Of a stretch of DNA of 25,907 bases, positions 22,429-25,907 are shown piece after piece. The notes under the pieces were generated by a model. That model was not told where the DNA came from. It saw nothing but the letters and a program-made list of their open reading frames with translations, and searched no databases. A program made the position numbers and the translations under genes. The first letter of the stretch is position 1; the number at the start of each line of letters is the position of its first letter. The stretch is from an uncultured Sphingobium sp. Lineage in GTDB: Bacteria > Pseudomonadota > Alphaproteobacteria > Sphingomonadales > Sphingomonadaceae. The stretch lies in the NCBI GenBank assembly GCA_946479185.1, contig CAMLFF010000008.1, positions 1-25,907 of the forward strand, written 5' to 3'.

Positions 22429-23707
22429 ACTCAACGCAGGCGATGCAGGATTCGCTGCCGCTTTCGAGGCGCTCGTCAATGGACGGCGCGAGGCGGATGA
22501 GGATGTTGCGCAGGACGTACGCGCCATTATCGCGCGGGTACGGGCCGAGGGTGATGCCGCGCTGGCGGATCTGACCGCGCGCTTTGATCGCTTCGATCTC
22601 GATACGCAGGGCTGGAGCATCAGCGCCGATCAGTGCGCGCAGGCTTATGCGCAGATTGATAATGCGTTGCGCGATGCGCTCAATCTCGCGGCTGAGCGGA
22701 TCGCGACCTATCACGAGAAGCAGAAGCCCGAATCGGGCGGCTGGACCGACAGCGCTGGCGTGCGCCTTGGCGCGCGCTGGAATGCGGTGGAAGCGGCGGG
22801 CATCTATGTGCCCGGCGGCCTCGCGGCCTATCCAAGCTCGCTGCTGATGAACGCGATTCCGGCCAAGGTTGCGGGCGTTGACCGCATCGTGATGATGTCC
22901 CCCACGCCCGGCGGCGCGCTTAATCCGGCGGTGCTGGCGGCGGCGCATATTGCGGGCGTGAGCGAAATCTGGCGCGTCGGCGGGGCGCAGGCCATCGCGG
23001 CGCTGGCCTATGGCACGGACAGGATTGCGCCGGTCGATGTCGTCGTTGGCCCCGGCAATGCCTGGGTCGCGGAGGCCAAGCGGCAAGTCTATGGCGTGGT
23101 CGGCATCGATATGGTGGCTGGCCCCTCCGAGATCGTTGTGGTGGCGGATGGCAAGAATGATCCCGCGTGGATCGCTGCCGATCTGCTGAGCCAGTCCGAG
23201 CATGATGAGACGAGCCAGTCGATCCTGTTCACCGACGATGCTGATTTTGCTAATGCGGTCGAGGCGTCCGTCGAGACGCTGCTTGGCGAATTGGCGACTG
23301 GCCCGCGCGCGCGGATCAGTTGGACGAACAATGGCGCGATCATCCTCGTCGATACGCTGGAGGCCGCGATGCCGCTGGTGGACCGGCTCGCGCCGGAGCA
23401 TCTGGAGCTGGCGGTGGATGAGCCGCAGCCCCTGTTCGACAAGGTGCGCCACGCAGGCTCGGTCTTCATGGGCCGGATGACGCCTGAGGCGATTGGCGAT
23501 TATGTGGCCGGGCCGAACCATGTGCTGCCCACCGGGCGGCGCGCGCGCTTCTCCTCGGGGCTTTCCGTGCTCGATTTCATGAAGCGCACCAGCTTTCTCC
23601 AGCTCGATGCTGCGGCACTGGGCGCGATTGGCCCTGCAGCATTGGCGATGGCGCAAGCGGAGGGCTTGCCTGCCCATGCCGCGAGCGTTGCGGTGCGCCT
23701 CAAATAG
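22418..23707 (+). CDS. hisD: Histidinol dehydrogenase
   Basis: Zinc- and NAD-dependent enzyme catalysing the last two oxidations from histidinol to histidine. The 429-residue product (E. coli 434) starts at a GTG inside the end of hisG. It has [49 protein letters not shown] and [10 protein letters not shown]. The zinc ligands are Gln259, His262, Asp361 and His420. The catalytic pair is Glu327 and His328 in APEHLEL. This numbering is within one residue of E. coli (259/262/360/419 and 326/327). [14 protein letters not shown] is also intact. The other his genes are not in the window, so histidine synthesis is split over several loci. Confidence 0.98.
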   Translation: MPLKLNAGDAGFAAAFEALVNGRREADEDVAQDVRAIIARVRAEGDAALADLTARFDRFDLDTQGWSISADQCAQAYAQIDNALRDALNLAAERIATYHEKQKPESGGWTDSAGVRLGARWNAVEAAGIYVPGGLAAYPSSLLMNAIPAKVAGVDRIVMMSPTPGGALNPAVLAAAHIAGVSEIWRVGGAQAIAALAYGTDRIAPVDVVVGPGNAWVAEAKRQVYGVVGIDMVAGPSEIVVVADGKNDPAWIAADLLSQSEHDETSQSILFTDDADFANAVEASVETLLGELATGPRARISWTNNGAIILVDTLEAAMPLVDRLAPEHLELAVDEPQPLFDKVRHAGSVFMGRMTPEAIGDYVAGPNHVLPTGRRARFSSGLSVLDFMKRTSFLQLDAAALGAIGPAALAMAQAEGLPAHAASVAVRLK

Positions 23708-23773
23708 CGCAGACTCTAGAAGGGCAGCGAAAGCCCATATCCAGCGCGCAGGCGATTGGATAAGAAGGACAAG

Positions 23774-24223
23774 ATGACCGTACCAAAATCAAAGACCCGT
23801 TCCGCGGCGAGGCTTGCTGCCGTTCAGGCGCTTTATCAGCTCGATATGGAGCAGACGCCGCTGCCAACGCTGCTGCATGAGTTCCATCAGCACCGTCTTG
23901 GCGCGACCATTGAGGATGTGACCTATCATCCCGCCGAGATCGCCTTTTTCGATGATATCGTGAAGGGCGTGGATGCGCGGCGGGACGAGATTGACGAGCT
24001 GATCTCGGCGCGGCTGGCCAAGGGCTGGGCGATGGAGCGGCTGGACAAGCCCATGCGGCAAATTTTGCGCGCGGGCACCTATGAGCTGATCGCGCGGGTC
24101 GATGTGCCAGTGCCCAGCGTCATCAGCGAATATGTCGATGTCGCCCATGCCTTTTACGACAAGCGTGAGGCGGGCTTCGTCAACGGTTTGCTGGACGCGA
24201 TTGCCAAAGTCGCGCGCGCTTAA
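23774..24223 (+). CDS. nusB: Transcription antitermination factor NusB
   Basis: All-helical RNA-binding protein that with NusE (S10) binds boxA RNA and promotes antitermination of rRNA operons. The 149-residue product starts MTVPKSKTRSAARLAAVQAL, with the conserved RSAARLAAVQALYQLD helix carrying the RNA-binding arginines. It also has the C-terminal RLDKPMRQILRAGTYELIAR and VISEYVDVAHAFYDKREAGF, then VNGLLD. The ATG at 23774 has AAGGACA just upstream; an in-frame TTG at 23756 is less likely. It follows hisD by 66 nt and abuts thiL with no gap (TAAATG), a common nusB-thiL arrangement. This suggests transcription of nusB and thiL together, possibly with the his genes. Confidence 0.97.
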   Translation: MTVPKSKTRSAARLAAVQALYQLDMEQTPLPTLLHEFHQHRLGATIEDVTYHPAEIAFFDDIVKGVDARRDEIDELISARLAKGWAMERLDKPMRQILRAGTYELIARVDVPVPSVISEYVDVAHAFYDKREAGFVNGLLDAIAKVARA

Positions 24224-25144
24224 ATGAGCGGGGAGGCGGATATTCTCGTCCGCCTGCGCGCTCTGGCGACGGATCCCGTCGCGCGGGGTTTGCTCGATGA
24301 TGTGGCGGTGATGCCCACGCTCGGGCAGCAGTTGGTGCTGACCAGCGACACGATGGCAGAAGGCGTCCACTTCCGCGCCGACGATCCACCCGAGACGGTC
24401 GGCTGGAAGCTGGCGGCGGTGAACCTATCCGATCTTGCCGCCAAGGGCGCGGTGCCGGTCTCCTGCTTGCTCAACTACGCGCTTGCCGGCGACAAGGCCT
24501 GGGACAATGGCTTTCTCGATGGGCTGTCCCGGGCGCTGCGCAGCTTCGGCATGCACCTGATCGGCGGCGATACGATTGCCCTGCCGCCCGGAGCGCCGCG
24601 CATCTTCAGCCTCACCGCGATTGGCGAAGTGCCCTCGCATCAGGTTGTGCCGGGACGCAGCGGCGCGCGGGCAGGGGACAGGCTCTTTGTCTCCGGCCCG
24701 ATTGGCGATGCAGGCGCAGGGCTGGCGATGCTGAACGAGGGGCTGACCGAGCCCGCCGAACTCATCCGCGCCTATCGTGTGCCAACGCCCCACATCACGC
24801 TCGGGCAATCGCTCTGCGGCGTTGCTCATGCGATGATGGATGTATCGGACGGCCTGCTCATCGACGCACGGCGCATGGCGCTGGCGAGCGATTGTGCGGT
24901 TGAGATCAATAATATTCCCCTGTCTGAACCCTATGTCGCGCTACGCGGGGATAGCGTGGAGGCGCGCATCGCCGCCGCAATCGCCGGGGATGATTATGTT
25001 CTGCTGGCCGCACTGCCCGGAACGATGGCTGCGCCTCACGGGATGATCGAGGTTGGCCGGTTCAAGCGGGGCGAGGGGCTGACCTTGCGGCTGGATGGCA
25101 AGGCCGTCGCTGTGCCTGCGCGCTTGGGTTATGAGCATGGCTGA
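24224..25144 (+). CDS. thiL: Thiamine-monophosphate kinase
   Basis: Phosphorylates thiamine monophosphate to the active cofactor thiamine diphosphate with ATP. The 306-residue product (E. coli 325) belongs to the PurM/ThiL fold. It shows LLDDVAV (Asp25, Asp26), LTSDTMAEGVHF (40-50), the NLSDLAAKGA segment (67-76), IGGDT (113-117) and DVSDGL (206-211), the metal and ATP ligands, then GDDYVLL near the C-terminus where the family usually has GEDYEL. Its ATG immediately follows the nusB stop codon, so translation is probably coupled. The following hppA is on the same strand but has its own promoter-like sequence. Confidence 0.96.
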   Translation: MSGEADILVRLRALATDPVARGLLDDVAVMPTLGQQLVLTSDTMAEGVHFRADDPPETVGWKLAAVNLSDLAAKGAVPVSCLLNYALAGDKAWDNGFLDGLSRALRSFGMHLIGGDTIALPPGAPRIFSLTAIGEVPSHQVVPGRSGARAGDRLFVSGPIGDAGAGLAMLNEGLTEPAELIRAYRVPTPHITLGQSLCGVAHAMMDVSDGLLIDARRMALASDCAVEINNIPLSEPYVALRGDSVEARIAAAIAGDDYVLLAALPGTMAAPHGMIEVGRFKRGEGLTLRLDGKAVAVPARLGYEHG

Positions 25145-25184
25145 GGCCCGCTAGAGACCGCAAAATTCATCCCGCGTTAATCCG

Positions 25185-25212
25185 CTTGACGGCGCGAACG
25201 AGCGCTCTACGT
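25185..25212 (+). promoter_or_regulatory. Candidate hppA promoter
   Basis: CTTGAC (25185-25190) is followed after 16 nt by CTACGT (25207-25212), resembling an alphaproteobacterial housekeeping promoter, about 65 nt before the hppA start. The -10 is weak. Confidence 0.4.
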
Positions 25213-25275
25213 TCCGCCCTGATGTTGATCTTGCGCGATAAGCGCCCGGACGACGCGATAGGGGAGTGATGCGAT

Positions 25276-25907
25276 ATGACTTCGGTCTTTATCGCCATAG
25301 CTTGCGGCCTGCTGGCCGTGATCTATGGTTTTGTGACGAGCCGCCAAGTGTTGAGTGCGTCCCCGGGCGACGCGAAAATGCAGGAAATTGCGGGCGCCAT
25401 TCAAGAGGGCGCCAAGGCCTATCTTGGCCGCCAATATACCACCATCGCTATCGTCGGGGCCGTTGTTGCGGTTGTCATGTTTTTGACGCTGGGGCTGCTC
25501 TCCACCGTGGCTTTCCTCATCGGCGCGATCCTATCCGGCGTGGCGGGCTTTGCAGGCATGCACATCTCCGTGCGCGCCAATGTCCGCACGGCGGAGGCGG
25601 CGCGCACATCCTTGCAGGGCGGGCTAACACTGGCTTTCCGCGCGGGTGCGGTTACCGGCATGCTGGTGGCGGGCCTCGGTCTGCTCTCCATTGCGGGCAT
25701 CTTCTGGTATCTCGTCGGCCCCGCTGGCCTTGCGCCCAATGATCGCTCGATCATCGCCGCGCTCACCGCGCTGGCCTTTGGCGCATCGCTCATCTCGATC
25801 TTCGCGCGACTGGGCGGCGGCATCTTCACCAAGGCAGCCGATGTTGGCGCTGATCTTGTCGGCAAGGTGGAAGCGGGCATCCCAGAGGATGATCCACGTA
25901 ACCCCGC
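25276..25907 (+). CDS. hppA: Membrane-bound proton-translocating pyrophosphatase (3' truncated)
   Basis: Couples pyrophosphate hydrolysis to cation pumping across the cytoplasmic membrane. The first 210 residues are visible and the frame is open at the window edge; the full protein is usually about 680-720 residues. The ATG at 25276 has AGGGGAG upstream. The product begins [20 protein letters not shown] and has [20 protein letters not shown], the conserved cytoplasmic stretch after the first helix. Several transmembrane segments follow, then the near-invariant [20 protein letters not shown] and [11 protein letters not shown], the start of the pyrophosphate-binding site. Whether it is the K+-dependent or K+-independent type, and whether it pumps H+ or Na+, depends on residues beyond the window. 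Confidence 0.96.
   Translation, partial: MTSVFIAIACGLLAVIYGFVTSRQVLSASPGDAKMQEIAGAIQEGAKAYLGRQYTTIAIVGAVVAVVMFLTLGLLSTVAFLIGAILSGVAGFAGMHISVRANVRTAEAARTSLQGGLTLAFRAGAVTGMLVAGLGLLSIAGIFWYLVGPAGLAPNDRSIIAALTALAFGASLISIFARLGGGIFTKAADVGADLVGKVEAGIPEDDPRNP

Noticed and set aside
22337..23677. 446-residue minus-strand ORF opposite hisD
   Set aside because: hisD has all zinc and catalytic residues in the other strand; the antisense translation is Arg/His/Gln-rich and matches no family.
1..25907. CRISPR array, prophage, transposon, toxin-antitoxin or restriction system
   Set aside because: No regularly spaced repeats, integrase, transposase, phage structural genes or typical toxin-antitoxin pairs were recognised; the content is core metabolism throughout.

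Overview
The window is chromosomal DNA from a GC-rich alphaproteobacterium, most likely a sphingomonad (Sphingomonadales). The evidence is a SciP-type small CtrA regulator, a membrane H+-pyrophosphatase next to thiL, a short-form HisG, alphaproteobacterial CTTGAC -35 elements, and proteins that read like sphingomonad homologues. This placement is inferred from protein character; no database was searched. The content is mostly core metabolism, with no phage, transposase, CRISPR array, rRNA or tRNA gene recognised.

Layout: (1) 1-1913: end of the alpha ribosomal operon, with rpoA (5' truncated) and rplQ separated by an unusually long 556-nt gap holding a terminator, two REP-like repeats, a perfect 17-nt palindrome and a hairpin/T-run leader. 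(2) 1987-4847: an exported prolyl-oligopeptidase-family peptidase and an exported Gly-rich protein. (3) 4965-6533: guaA. (4) 6581-9907: an alanine-catabolism module, with an Lrp/AsnC regulator divergent from dadX-dadA-ridA across a control region holding duplicated TGCTAATTTAGCA-type sites. (5) 9944-13359: the lower beta-ketoadipate branch, pcaI-pcaJ-pcaF, divergent from an IclR-type PcaR regulator across two adjacent perfect dyads. (6) 13476-15138: a small outer-membrane-type protein, then a translationally coupled YdjM-like membrane protein and AlkD-like DNA alkylation repair protein. (7) 15138-15946 (minus): sciP with two tandem terminators and an unrecognised small gene upstream. (8) 16104-17210: mnmA. 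(9) 17217-19997 (minus): AmpG-like transporter, lipoprotein and exported esterase. (10) 20092-21554: purA with a structured leader. (11) 21567-21641 (minus): a 24-residue hydrophobic peptide gene with an excellent Shine-Dalgarno sequence. (12) 21766-25144: hisG-hisD-nusB-thiL. (13) 25276 to the end: hppA, truncated by the window edge.

How the genes work together: DadX interconverts L- and D-alanine, DadA oxidises D-alanine through an imine, and RidA is suited to clear reactive imines, all probably under the Lrp-type regulator. PcaI/PcaJ activate 3-oxoadipate and PcaF cleaves it to succinyl-CoA and acetyl-CoA, with PcaR sensing pathway intermediates. GuaA and PurA are the GMP and AMP branch enzymes of purine synthesis. 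No clearly new multi-gene system is visible. The most interesting leads are the 24-aa peptide gene, the coupled YdjM-AlkD pair, the small gene before sciP, and the dad and pca operator architectures.
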